From NCBI RefSeq assembly GCF_007197735.1, contig NZ_CP041637.1, positions 1,116,001-1,180,000 on the forward strand: 64,000 nt of DNA, written 5' to 3'. The position numbers and the translations under genes are program-made. The notes under the pieces were generated by a model. That model had not been told where the DNA came from. It was given only the letters and a program-made list of their open reading frames with translations, and made no database searches. Source of the stretch: Formosa sediminum (lineage in GTDB: Bacteria > Bacteroidota > Bacteroidia > Flavobacteriales > Flavobacteriaceae). This document shows positions 1 through 8,697 of this stretch, one piece after another. The stretch's first letter is position 1. Each line of letters starts with the position of its first letter.

Positions 1-2145
1 TGTGGAGAGAATAATGTTCAAGAAAATTCTGATGCACATTTTAATTATGTAAATATTAGAGATATTTATGGTGCTATTCAGTATGGTGGCTTAAGTACTT
101 GCGCTACTAATATATCTTTAGAAAATACAGCACCTATAGCTTCTGCAGGAAAAGATTATACCATTCCAGTCTCTACACCTTTTGTATTACGTGGTCAGGC
201 TACAGATGTAGATGGTGCATCAAGTTTAACCTACAATTGGTCGCAAAACGATCCAGAACGTGCTCCCGACGAAGGTGCTCCGCAGTCCACTTGGACAGTT
301 GGTCCTATGTATAGATCGCTTTTGCCAACCGTATCGCCTAACCGTTACATGCCTAGTTTACCAAATGTTATTGCAGGTAATTTAACACCAAAATGGGAGG
401 TTACACCTGCAGTTGCACGAACTTTGAATTTTGCTTTAACCGTAAGAGATAATGGAAGTGGATACCCTATTGGAGTTGGCCAAGTAAATACCGATTTAAT
501 GTCTGTAACGGTTGTGGACGGTACGCCATTTAGGGTTGTAAGTCCAAACACTAATTCATCTTGGTATGTAGGTATGACTAGAGAAATTACTTGGACGGAG
601 GGAGAAACCAATGTGTCACCAATAAATAGTAAGTATGTAAATATTAAATTGTCTTTAGATGGAGGTTTAACCTATCCCATCCCTTTGGCTTTAAATGTAG
701 ATAATGATGGATCCGAAACGATAATAGTGCCAGATTACGAAAGTGAAACCTGCAGAATTTTGGTTGAAGCTGCCGATAATATTTTTTATGATATTTCTGA
801 TTCCGATTTTAGTATTGCAAAGTCCAGTCCGATGTTTGTATTAGAACAGTTAGACGATGATGCATTCTATACAGTTTGCAATAATGATACGCAGTTAGAA
901 ATACCCTTTAAGTATACCACGGTTTCTGGCTTTAATGAACTTACAACATTTAGCGTTACTAATTTACCAACAGGTGTTACGGCCTCTTTTAATCCTACAT
1001 CGGCACAAGAAGATACCAATGTAAAATTAATCTTGAATGCTTTTAGTGAGGATGCTATTGGTGTTTTTGATATTAATATTATTGGAGTTTCTAGTACGCT
1101 TACGCATTCTGAAAAAGCCACACTAGATATAAAGAGTACAGCTATTAAAGCTCCGGAATTGATAAGTCCTGAAAATGAAGCTACAGAACTGCCCGAAGAT
1201 TTTACTTTAAGCTGGAAAGCATCAGAATATGCTTTCATGTATCAAGTAGATTTGTCTACAACAATTAATTTTTCTTCAAATGTAACCACATTTACTACTA
1301 CAGAAACGAGTTATCAATTAACAAATTTAGAACACTTAACAGATTATTATTGGCGCGTACGTGCAGTAAATACTTGTGCTGTAAGTGGAAATTCAACCGT
1401 TTATACTTTTAGTACAAATACATGTATACCTTGTACATCTTATGGTATTAATAACATTGAATCGTTACAGACTTCTATTACAGCGGTTAATTTTAATACC
1501 GTAAATAATACATCTGGAAAAACGGGATATAGTGATTTTACAGCTATTGAAACTAATATTGTTAGAGGTCGTACTTACCCTTTAAGTGTGTTTGTAAATA
1601 CTTCTGGTAATTTTCTAACTAAAACGGTTGTTTGGATAGATTGGAATAATGATTGTGACTTTAACGATGCTCAAGAAACTTACGATTTGGGTGAAGCTTT
1701 TAATGTAACTAATGGTATTACAGGGAATTCTCCAATAGATATTACAGTACCTTTAGATGCTGTTTTAAGTGAAAATACAATTATGCGTGTGACTACTAAA
1801 TATAGAGTAAGTCCGGAGTCTTGCGATACAGAATTTGATGGCGAAGTAGAAGATTATAATTTAATAGTACAACCAACATTAGGTCTAGATACACAAATGC
1901 TTACAGGGCTTAATGTTTGGCCAAATCCTAATAAGGGATCATTTATAGTGTCTTTAGGGCAGTCTTCTATACATAAAGTAGAGTTGGTTTTATATGATGT
2001 AAGAGGCAGACAAGTATATTTTAAGACATATGAAAATAATAATAATAGTCAATCTGTTAATGTAGGGCAATTGGCATCAGGATTATATGTGTTGGAAGTT
2101 AAAAATGGAGCTAAAAAAGCAATTAGAAAAATTGTTGTTGAGTAA
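1..2145 (+). CDS. C-terminal part of secreted, T9SS-sorted metalloprotease (5' end outside window)
   Basis: The reading frame is open from the first base, so only the last 714 residues are visible; an internal Met codon at 307 is not the start. The visible start resembles the end of a reprolysin-like zinc protease domain followed by a PKD/cadherin-like segment. A fibronectin type III-like module lies near residues 385-475, with the typical YYWRVRA core. A GEVEDY domain follows, its signature at residues 614-619. The last ~75 residues form a T9SS type A sorting domain (WPNPNKG start, GLYVLEV core, basic end), so the protein is predicted to cross the outer membrane through the type IX system. 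The catalytic HExxH is outside the window, so the protease call rests on family architecture only. A strong hairpin terminator follows the stop. Confidence 0.7.
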   Translation, partial: CGENNVQENSDAHFNYVNIRDIYGAIQYGGLSTCATNISLENTAPIASAGKDYTIPVSTPFVLRGQATDVDGASSLTYNWSQNDPERAPDEGAPQSTWTVGPMYRSLLPTVSPNRYMPSLPNVIAGNLTPKWEVTPAVARTLNFALTVRDNGSGYPIGVGQVNTDLMSVTVVDGTPFRVVSPNTNSSWYVGMTREITWTEGETNVSPINSKYVNIKLSLDGGLTYPIPLALNVDNDGSETIIVPDYESETCRILVEAADNIFYDISDSDFSIAKSSPMFVLEQLDDDAFYTVCNNDTQLEIPFKYTTVSGFNELTTFSVTNLPTGVTASFNPTSAQEDTNVKLILNAFSEDAIGVFDINIIGVSSTLTHSEKATLDIKSTAIKAPELISPENEATELPEDFTLSWKASEYAFMYQVDLSTTINFSSNVTTFTTTETSYQLTNLEHLTDYYWRVRAVNTCAVSGNSTVYTFSTNTCIPCTSYGINNIESLQTSITAVNFNTVNNTSGKTGYSDFTAIETNIVRGRTYPLSVFVNTSGNFLTKTVVWIDWNNDCDFNDAQETYDLGEAFNVTNGITGNSPIDITVPLDAVLSENTIMRVTTKYRVSPESCDTEFDGEVEDYNLIVQPTLGLDTQMLTGLNVWPNPNKGSFIVSLGQSSIHKVELVLYDVRGRQVYFKTYENNNNSQSVNVGQLASGLYVLEVKNGAKKAIRKIVVE

Positions 2146-2262
2146 TCGTGTATTGTAGAATAAGTTTTAAAGGGTATTAGTCTATGAGTGTTTTTTAGTT
2201 GATTTACAGCAGAATACTAAAGCGGACTGTAGTAATCAATGCATATATTTTAGCGTAAAAGG

Positions 2263-2295
2263 AAAGGGGTTTGAATACAATTCAAACCCCTTTTT
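2263..2295. terminator. Bidirectional intrinsic terminator between convergent protease genes
   Basis: A perfect 13-14 bp stem pairs 2263-2276 with 2280-2293, with a 3-5 base loop and a T run on the plus strand (2291-2295). It sits between the plus-strand gene ending at 2145 and the minus-strand gene ending at 2317, so it probably serves both. Confidence 0.85.
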
Positions 2296-2316
2296 AACAC
2301 TTAGTTTTTTAAACTT

Positions 2317-4284
2317 TTAGTTCTTAATAAAGCGTAAAGATACTGAGTTTGATGAATTGGTAAGTTTTATAAAGTACATACCATTTTGCAATTCTCTTGT
2401 GCTAATACTTAAATCCGTAGTAGCATTTATTTGCTTTTGTTTTACAACCTGTCCTAGCATGTTGTAAATTTGATATTGCGAAGGTAATTCGCTTGAATTA
2501 CTTAATTTAACATTTAAAACATCTTTAGTAGGGTTTGGATATAGTGATATACCTGCAGCATATTCTTTATCACTAACTCCTAATGTTTTTGTAGAAATGT
2601 TTATTCTGTCTTCAGAAGAAAATTCTCCTCCGGAATAAATAATAGTTCCATCATCGGTAGATAAAGTATAATAACCTTCACCATTAGAGCAACATATACC
2701 ATTTCCGCCAGCATCGTAAATTACAAAAGTATAACACTCGTCACTACTTACTTCAAATGATTTAGAGATACTAAGATTTCCAAAATAATTCCCACCACCT
2801 TCTTCAATAACTTCATTGTTACTATTTAAAAATTGCCAAGTAGTTTCGCTACCTTCTAAATCTGTTTTAAGGTTAAAATTAATTACAGATGTAGATGCAA
2901 ATATTGTTGTCATTTGTAAACTTTCAGATATCGTGTTGTTGCAAGTTCTAGCATCTGTTTGTCCATTTGGGGTGCTAATACTTACAGTGTAAGTAAAATC
3001 TATACTTGTAACCGTGATGGCTGGTATTGTAACGATTTCAGATTCTCCAGAAGCTAAGTTTCCGGTCCAGTTATAATTAGAAGTTGTGCCATCACTAATT
3101 GTTGAAGTTAGAACGAGAGAATTTAATGGCGTTGTACCATAGTTTGTTATTTTCACTGTAGCTAGTACTTCAGATCCGCAAGCAGGAATGTTCATTTCAA
3201 TAAGTGAAATACTAGGATCATTATCTACAGCTTCTGGCTCATTTGCTTTGTCTGAAGTTACTAAGCCTTTACGTCTAGGCGAGTTTTCTAAAACGGCTAA
3301 TACTCTGGCTTTTTGTCCTTCAGTAAAAATATTCATACACTCATCATTAGTGTAATCCATATAGTTTTGTACCATATCGTATATTACTTCAGATCCTGTT
3401 TCTTCAGGACAAGTATCAATTACAGGGCAACCATTATTAGATTTTCCAGCTAAAGGTGTGTCTTCTACATAATCGTCTACGTCGCAACCACCGTCTCCCC
3501 AAATATGTCTTAATCCTAAAAAGTGACCAACTTCGTGAGTCATTGTTCGTCCTTTATTATAGGTTGTTTGTAGTGTAAATGTTCCATCATCATAATCTTC
3601 ACTACCAAAAGCATCGTAACTACATACAACACCATCAGTATCTGCATCACCTTCATATTCATCTAATCCGTCTAATTGAGAATTTGAAGGGAATTGTGCG
3701 TATCCTAACAAATCTGATCTGGTAAAAGTTATAGACCACATATTCATATATTGTGTAGGATCCCAAATTGTTGCAGGTTTTACGATGTCATCAATATCGG
3801 CTGTACTCCAGCTTTCTTGTCCCATGTTAACGCGGTTAATACCATTAGTAGGACATCCGTCCGGTGTTTGCTTAGCTAGCACAAACTCTATTTCTAAATC
3901 TGCGCCAACTGGATTGTCATTATAACCAGGTGTGCCTGCTAGACGTCTAAAATCTTCGATAAGTACCGTTAATTGAGATTGTATTTGGCTATCTGTAATA
4001 TTTTCATCTACTCCATAATCGTCTCCGTTATGAATAACGTGAACGACCACAGGGATAGTTATTACGGCTCTTTCTGAAGGATTCGAGCTTCTTTCGTTTT
4101 TAATTTGTTCTATTTTAGGTGCAATCCAATTTTCAAATTGTTCGTTGTTTAAGCGATAAGGATTTTTTTCTTGTAATTTATGCTCGGTTTCTACGAATCC
4201 ACACCTTTCGTTATCGTTTTGTGCTTGTGTGCTAAAAGAAATAATAGCGCAAAGCATAAAGAATTTAAGAGTAAAATTTTTCAT
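2317..4284 (-). CDS. Secreted M43 (pappalysin-type) zinc metalloprotease with T9SS sorting domain
   Basis: The 655-residue protein starts with a signal peptide (about residues 1-21, ending TQAQ). The catalytic zinc motif HEVGHFLGLRH is at 250-260, with H250, H254 and H260 as ligands and E251 as general base; the Met-turn is at M309 (NYMDYTND). Cysteines around the catalytic domain (C221, C267, C286, C292, C316) fit an extracellular disulfide-bonded fold. A CARDB-like beta-sandwich follows (about 370-450), then a domain around 465-570, and a T9SS type A sorting domain in the last ~75 residues (LYPNPTKD...GMYFIKL). It is convergent with the protease upstream. A TAnnTTTG element lies just upstream of the ATG. 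Predicted role: extracellular protein degradation. Confidence 0.88.
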   Translation of the reverse strand: MKNFTLKFFMLCAIISFSTQAQNDNERCGFVETEHKLQEKNPYRLNNEQFENWIAPKIEQIKNERSSNPSERAVITIPVVVHVIHNGDDYGVDENITDSQIQSQLTVLIEDFRRLAGTPGYNDNPVGADLEIEFVLAKQTPDGCPTNGINRVNMGQESWSTADIDDIVKPATIWDPTQYMNMWSITFTRSDLLGYAQFPSNSQLDGLDEYEGDADTDGVVCSYDAFGSEDYDDGTFTLQTTYNKGRTMTHEVGHFLGLRHIWGDGGCDVDDYVEDTPLAGKSNNGCPVIDTCPEETGSEVIYDMVQNYMDYTNDECMNIFTEGQKARVLAVLENSPRRKGLVTSDKANEPEAVDNDPSISLIEMNIPACGSEVLATVKITNYGTTPLNSLVLTSTISDGTTSNYNWTGNLASGESEIVTIPAITVTSIDFTYTVSISTPNGQTDARTCNNTISESLQMTTIFASTSVINFNLKTDLEGSETTWQFLNSNNEVIEEGGGNYFGNLSISKSFEVSSDECYTFVIYDAGGNGICCSNGEGYYTLSTDDGTIIYSGGEFSSEDRINISTKTLGVSDKEYAAGISLYPNPTKDVLNVKLSNSSELPSQYQIYNMLGQVVKQKQINATTDLSISTRELQNGMYFIKLTNSSNSVSLRFIKN

Positions 4285-4312
4285 AAGTTAGAATATTAGA
4301 TGGTGAAAGTCG

Positions 4313-4320
4313 CAAATATA
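4313..4320 (-). promoter_or_regulatory. Candidate -7 element for the M43 protease gene
   Basis: On the minus strand this reads TATATTTG, an exact match to the Bacteroidota -7 consensus TAnnTTTG, 28 bases before the ATG. I see no clear -33 TTTG partner. Confidence 0.5.
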
Positions 4321-4389
4321 TTTGATTTTTATAGTTAAATGAGGGCTTCGTACTTTTTTTTATGTAAACGAAAAGTTAATGGATAATAA

Positions 4390-5019
4390 TTATTTGCCGT
4401 TAAAGGTATTCATGGTATTATTAATACCTGCAGTTCCGAAAGATTTTATAAGCGCTATAGATTTGTCTAATCGTTCTGGCAATTTTTCGTTTTCTTCAAT
4501 GGTCCATTCGCCAAGTACATAATCTATTTGTCTGCCTTTACTAAAAGCATCACTAATGCCAAACCTAAATCTATTGTATTGGGTGGTGTTTAATTTAGCC
4601 TGAATATCTTTTAAGCCATTATGGCCACCATCGCTACCTTTTGTTTTTAATCGTATGCTACCAAAATCTAGGTTTAGATCATCTGTAATTATTAAGACGT
4701 TTTCTAGCGAAATATTTTCTTTTGTCATCCAATATTGTACAGCTTTTCCACTTAAATTCATAAAGGTGCTTGGTTTTAGAAGAATAAACGTCCTGCCTTT
4801 AAATTTATAAGTTGCTAAATCTCCTAATTTCTGTGTTTCGAAAGTAAGGTGTTCTTCTTTTGCTAAATGGTCTAGTATTTTAAAGCCAATGTTGTGGCGG
4901 GTATTTTCGTATGTGTCACCAATATTACCAAGGCCAACAATTAAAAATTTTTTCATAGCGTCTCTAGGGTCTATGTTCGACGGTTTAGGATTAAAAAAAG
5001 ATTTAATAAACGAGAACAT
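4390..5019 (-). CDS. pth: Peptidyl-tRNA hydrolase
   Basis: This enzyme cleaves the ester bond of peptidyl-tRNA released from stalled ribosomes. The core begins at residue 22 (KKFLIVGLGNIGDTYENTRHNIGF), with the catalytic His at 42 in NTRHNIGF. The substrate-positioning Asp is in the ITDDLNLDFG segment, and the GSDGGHNGL loop is intact. The ~20-residue N-terminal extension (MFSFIKSFF...) is common in flavobacterial Pth; an internal ATG at residue 22 is an alternative start that gives the bacterial core length. The gene lies downstream of prs and rplY on the same strand, but a terminator hairpin separates it from rplY, so it may depend on read-through or its own promoter. Confidence 0.95.
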   Translation of the reverse strand: MFSFIKSFFNPKPSNIDPRDAMKKFLIVGLGNIGDTYENTRHNIGFKILDHLAKEEHLTFETQKLGDLATYKFKGRTFILLKPSTFMNLSGKAVQYWMTKENISLENVLIITDDLNLDFGSIRLKTKGSDGGHNGLKDIQAKLNTTQYNRFRFGISDAFSKGRQIDYVLGEWTIEENEKLPERLDKSIALIKSFGTAGINNTMNTFNGK

Positions 5020-5040
5020 ATCAAATTTAAATTTGTGCTA

Positions 5041-5077
5041 AAATAAAAAAAGCATCCTGAATATACAGAATGCTTTT
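5041..5077 (-). terminator. Terminator/attenuator between rplY and pth
   Basis: The stem pairs 5048-5059 with 5066-5077, with loop 5060-5065, followed on the minus strand by a U-rich run (5041-5051). The single plus-strand C x A mismatch (5056/5069) becomes a G-U pair in minus-strand RNA, so the hairpin is complete only in the rplY transcript direction. Confidence 0.75.
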
Positions 5078-5101
5078 AAATATTTAAAGATTAACTAAAG
5101 A

Positions 5102-5704
5102 CTAAGCTTCAGCAGTTGCTTCAGTTTCTTCATCTTCATCATCGTCTTCGATAATTGCAGCTCTAGAACGTCTTACTTGACATACTACAGTGTTATCTGG
5201 GTGCATGAATTTGTAAGCTTCATTTTCTAAAGTAGTAATGTATAATTTACCACCAATTTTAAGAGGCGTAATGTCTGCTTCAATAAAATCTGGCAAGTTA
5301 GCAGGAAGTGCTTTAACTCTTAAACTACGTTTGTTTTTACGTAATACACCACCATTTTTAACACCACGAGAGTTTCCTATAAAAGATACAGGAATATCCA
5401 TAGAGATTTCTTTATTATCGAATAATTGATAGAAATCTACGTGTAAAATTTTGTCTGTTACTGGGTGAAACTGAATGTCTTGCATGATTGCATTAAAAGT
5501 TTCTCCGCTAGCTAAAGAAATTACAACTGTATGCGCATTTGGTGTGTATACAAGTTTAGAGAATGCCAATTCTTCTGCTGTAAAATGAACTGGTTTATCT
5601 CCTCCGTATAATACGCAAGGAACCTGACCAGCATTACGTAAGGCTTTTGTAGCTTTCTTGCCCACGCTTTCTCTTAGAGATCCGTTGATTGTAATTGATT
5701 TCAT
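5102..5704 (-). CDS. rplY: 50S ribosomal protein L25 / general stress protein Ctc
   Basis: The 200-residue protein is of the long, two-domain CTC type. Residues 1-90 are the 5S rRNA-binding L25 domain (start [20 protein letters not shown], core VPCVLYGG). Residues ~95-180 are the TL5/CTC beta domain. The acidic tail ([11 protein letters not shown]) is usual in Bacteroidota. It lies 29 bases downstream of prs on the same strand, so the two are almost certainly co-transcribed. A U-tailed hairpin follows the stop. Confidence 0.95.
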   Translation of the reverse strand: MKSITINGSLRESVGKKATKALRNAGQVPCVLYGGDKPVHFTAEELAFSKLVYTPNAHTVVISLASGETFNAIMQDIQFHPVTDKILHVDFYQLFDNKEISMDIPVSFIGNSRGVKNGGVLRKNKRSLRVKALPANLPDFIEADITPLKIGGKLYITTLENEAYKFMHPDNTVVCQVRRSRAAIIEDDDEDEETEATAEA

Positions 5705-5733
5705 TTTTATTTATATTAAGTATTAAATTGTAT

Positions 5734-6669
5734 TTACATGACAAATTTAGAACTGATAGATTTGTTGTAATGTACATTTTGCATTACAGCAGAAAATAAA
5801 TCAGCACAAGTAAGTACTCTTACCTTGTCACTTTGTTGTGTTAAAGGAATAGAGTCTGTTACTATTAATTCTTCAAGTTTAGAATTTTTTAATTTTTGGT
5901 AAGCGTCGCCAGATAAAATAGGGTGTGTACAAATAGCTCTAACGCTTAAAGCACCACGTTCCATCATTAAATCTGCTGCTTTAGTTAGTGTTCCAGCAGT
6001 ATCTACCATATCATCAACTAGCACCACATTTTTTCCTGTTACATCTCCAATTAATTCCATGTAAGAAATTACATTGGCTTTTGCACGTTGCTTATAGCAA
6101 ATTACAACATCACTCTCTAAAGCTTTAGCGTAAGCGTAAGCACGTTTAGACCCTCCCATATCTGGAGAGGCAATAGTTAAATTCTCTAAGTTTAAAGATT
6201 TTAAATATGGTAAAAAGATTGTAGAGGCAAAAAGGTGATCGACAGGTTTTTCAAAAAATCCTTGAATTTGGTCGGCATGTAAGTCCATAGTAATAATACG
6301 AGTAGCTCCAGCCGTTTCTAGCATTTTAGCAACTAGTTTTGCTGCAATAGGAACTCTAGGTTTATCTTTACGGTCTTGTCTTGCCCAACCAAAATAGGGT
6401 AGTACAGCGGTAATGTGTCTTGCAGATGCACGTTTAGCGGCATCAATCATTAACAACATTTCCATTAAATTTTTTGGACCAGGATGTGTTGAGCCAATAA
6501 TAAATATACGAGTTCCTCTTATAGACTCTTCATAAGATGGCTGAAATTCGCCATCGCTATATGTAGAAGTAATTACATTTCCTAGTTTAGTACCATAGGA
6601 TGCTGCAATTTTCTCGGCTAATTCTCTGCTTTGTTCACAGGTAAATATTTTAGCTTCAGTTAAAGGCAT
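5734..6669 (-). CDS. prs: Ribose-phosphate pyrophosphokinase (PRPP synthetase)
   Basis: This enzyme makes PRPP from ribose-5-phosphate and ATP, for purine, pyrimidine, His, Trp and NAD synthesis. The 311-residue length is typical of class I enzymes. Visible signatures are the N-terminal YSDGEFQPSYEESIRG segment, GWARQDRKDKPRVPIAAK (catalytic/ATP region), DLHADQIQGFF, and the PRPP-binding loop VVLVDDMVDTAGTLTKA near residue 215. It is the first gene of the minus-strand prs-rplY unit. An exact TAnnTTTG element at 6722-6729 precedes it. Confidence 0.97.
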   Translation of the reverse strand: MPLTEAKIFTCEQSRELAEKIAASYGTKLGNVITSTYSDGEFQPSYEESIRGTRIFIIGSTHPGPKNLMEMLLMIDAAKRASARHITAVLPYFGWARQDRKDKPRVPIAAKLVAKMLETAGATRIITMDLHADQIQGFFEKPVDHLFASTIFLPYLKSLNLENLTIASPDMGGSKRAYAYAKALESDVVICYKQRAKANVISYMELIGDVTGKNVVLVDDMVDTAGTLTKAADLMMERGALSVRAICTHPILSGDAYQKLKNSKLEELIVTDSIPLTQQSDKVRVLTCADLFSAVMQNVHYNKSISSKFVM

Positions 6670-6721
6670 ATGTAACGTGTTGTTTATTAGTGTTAAACAC
6701 TACTGGTTTTTAAATTCCGTG

Positions 6722-6729
6722 CAAATTTA
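6722..6729 (-). promoter_or_regulatory. Candidate -7 element for prs
   Basis: The minus strand reads TAAATTTG, matching TAnnTTTG, 52 bases upstream of the prs ATG. No clear -33 element is visible. Confidence 0.5.
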
Positions 6730-6794
6730 GGCTTTTATTTTAACTAGAGAAGAAATATGTGCTCTATTTTTAGGAAGTTTAACTAAAAATGAAT

Positions 6795-6802
6795 TATTTT
6801 TG
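6795..6802 (+). promoter_or_regulatory. Candidate -7 element for tRNA-Leu
   Basis: TATTTTTG matches the Bacteroidota -7 consensus and lies about 31 bases before the mature tRNA 5' end. Confidence 0.45.
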
Positions 6803-6833
6803 CAGCTTCTTAGACGATAAGCTCTCTATTTAA

Positions 6834-6915
6834 GCTCAAGTGGCGGAATTGGTAGACGCGCTGGATTCAAAATCCAGTTCTTTCGGGAGTGTGGGTTCGA
6901 TTCCCACCTTGAGTA
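6834..6915 (+). tRNA. tRNA-Leu (anticodon CAA)
   Basis: The cloverleaf can be drawn by hand. The 7-bp acceptor stem pairs 6834-6840 with 6908-6914 (one G-U), with discriminator A at 6915. The D arm contains GGTAGACGC. The anticodon stem CTGGA/TCCAG flanks loop TTCAAAA, giving anticodon CAA (reads UUG). A long variable arm is typical of a class II tRNA. The T arm is GTGGG-TTCGATT-CCCAC. CCA is not encoded. A terminator follows at once. Confidence 0.97.
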
Positions 6916-6919
6916 CTGT

Positions 6920-6957
6920 AATCCTTGTTAATCTGTTGATTGACAAGGATTTTTTTT
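6920..6957 (+). terminator. Intrinsic terminator after tRNA-Leu
   Basis: The stem pairs ATCCTTGT (6921-6928) with ACAAGGAT (6943-6950), followed by a run of T (6951-6957). Confidence 0.85.
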
Positions 6958-7107
6958 GTACTGTTTCTGTTTTTATTAAACATCTAGGCAATAGTTTTTA
7001 AAATAACTCTCAAAATGTTATTAACATTTTTAATAAAAATTTGGTGACAAATATTTTTTAGAAACAGTGTTAGCATTACAAATAGTAAATAAATTTACAC
7101 TCAGTTT

Positions 7108-7287
7108 AATTGTTTTGTGGTTAGCAAGTTTATGTGCTTGTTATTAAAAGGGAATCCGGTGCAATTCCGGTACTGTCCCGCAGCTGTATGCTCATTATCT
7201 GAAACCTACTAAGGTGTCACTTTTCTTATGAATGGGAAGACAAGGTGGATGGAGTAAGTCAGAAGACCTGCCATTACAACATAAATT
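7108..7287 (+). promoter_or_regulatory. Cobalamin (B12) riboswitch upstream of nrdBA
   Basis: The conserved core GGGAATCCGGTGCAATTCC begins at 7150, followed by ACTGTCCCGCAGCTGTAT. The B12 box AGTCAGAAGACCTGCC lies near 7257-7272. The flanks 7108-7120 and 7272-7287 can form the closing P1 helix. Between it and the nrdB ATG (7421) are small hairpins (7318-7333 and 7332-7352) that could belong to the expression platform. Binding of a B12 cofactor would be expected to lower expression of the downstream reductase. The rest of the 6916-7420 gap contains no gene. Confidence 0.93.
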
Positions 7288-7420
7288 CAGTAAGCTTTCG
7301 GGGATTGGAGCTGGAATTAAAAGTCTGCTTTTACCATGATATAACTCTGGTAGTACATTTTTATTTCTTCCATGTTAGCTTAAAACACCAAATTTCTAAA
7401 ATAATATAATAGGGAAAACC

Positions 7421-8695
7421 ATGGAAATATTACAAATTGTTAAGCGAAATTTTAAATCTAAACCTTTTAATTTAGACAAAATTACTGGTGCTGTTACTAA
7501 AGCAATGTCTGCGGTTAAACATGGAACTAGTGACGATGCTGCTTTAATAGCAAAAGAGGTCTATAATGAATTGCTTATACGTAAAGCGCATGATGATGAT
7601 TATGTGCCTACAGTAGAAGAAGTGCAGGATATTGTAGAACAAAAATTAATGCATAGCGAATTCCATGATGTTGCTAAAGCTTATATTATTTACAGAAATA
7701 ACCAAACCTTAAGCAGAAAGAGTAATATTTTTGAAAAACGCATTAATTTAAAACCTTATGAATATCCGCAGTTGTATGAATATGTGCCTGCTATTAGACA
7801 TTCTTATTGGATTCATACAGAATTTAATTTTACAAGTGATATCCAGGATTTTAAATCGGCGCTAACAGATGTAGAGCAGAGTGCTATTAAAAACACTATG
7901 TTGGCTATCTCTCAAATTGAAGTTGCCGTAAAAACATTTTGGGGAGACATCTATCATCGTATGCCTAAACCAGAAATAGGGTCTGTAGGTGCTACTTTTG
8001 CGGAAAGCGAAGTTAGGCATCATGATGCATATTCACATTTATTAGAGATCTTAGGTTTAAATAGTGAGTTTGAGGAACTTAAAAAAAAGCCGGCTATAAT
8101 GAAGCGTGTCCAGTATTTGGAAATTGCTTTAAAAAATGCTAAAAGTGAAAATAATGAAGAATATGCAGAGTCTGTATTGTTGTTCTCTCTGTTTATAGAG
8201 CATGTATCTTTGTTTTCCCAGTTTTTAATTATCATGGCATTTAATAAGCATAAAAATATGCTTAAAGGAATCTCTAATGTCGTAGAGGCGACTTCTAAAG
8301 AAGAACAAATTCATGGCGATTTTGGTATCGATATTATCAATATTATAAAAGACGAGCATCCTGAATGGTTTGATGAAAATTATGAAATAATGATACAGCA
8401 ACTTTGTGAAGAAGCATATGCTTCTGAGAGTAGAATTATAGATTGGATTTTTGAAGCAGGTGAATTAGATTTTATTCCTAAAAATGTAATTAATGAATTT
8501 ATTAAAAACAGATTTAATAACTCTCTTGAAAGTATAGGAATTAAAAAAATATTTGACGTTGACCAAAAACTATTAGCGCAAACCGAATGGTTTGACGATG
8601 AAATTATAGGAACAAAACACGGCGATTTTTTCGTAAAAAGATCAATAAATTATAGTAAACGAGTGCAAAGTATAACTAGTGACGACTTATTTTAA
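7421..8695 (+). CDS. nrdB: Class I ribonucleotide reductase small (radical) subunit with N-terminal ATP-cone
   Basis: NrdB carries the dimetal cofactor that starts radical chemistry in NrdA for deoxyribonucleotide synthesis. The 424 residues are longer than a usual NrdB because residues ~3-92 form an ATP-cone (IVKRNFKSKPFNLDKITGAVTKAM...), the allosteric activity switch normally found on NrdA. The ferritin-like core follows. Likely metal ligands are E167, E197 and H200 (AESEVRHHDAY), E260 (FIEHVSLF), E295 and H298 (EEQIHGDFG). Y204 occupies the canonical radical-tyrosine position. It is followed after 2 bases by nrdA and preceded by a B12 riboswitch. ATP-cone NrdB proteins are known from Flavobacteriaceae such as Leeuwenhoekiella. 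Metal identity cannot be read from the sequence. Confidence 0.95.
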   Translation: MEILQIVKRNFKSKPFNLDKITGAVTKAMSAVKHGTSDDAALIAKEVYNELLIRKAHDDDYVPTVEEVQDIVEQKLMHSEFHDVAKAYIIYRNNQTLSRKSNIFEKRINLKPYEYPQLYEYVPAIRHSYWIHTEFNFTSDIQDFKSALTDVEQSAIKNTMLAISQIEVAVKTFWGDIYHRMPKPEIGSVGATFAESEVRHHDAYSHLLEILGLNSEFEELKKKPAIMKRVQYLEIALKNAKSENNEEYAESVLLFSLFIEHVSLFSQFLIIMAFNKHKNMLKGISNVVEATSKEEQIHGDFGIDIINIIKDEHPEWFDENYEIMIQQLCEEAYASESRIIDWIFEAGELDFIPKNVINEFIKNRFNNSLESIGIKKIFDVDQKLLAQTEWFDDEIIGTKHGDFFVKRSINYSKRVQSITSDDLF

Positions 8696-8697
8696 AG

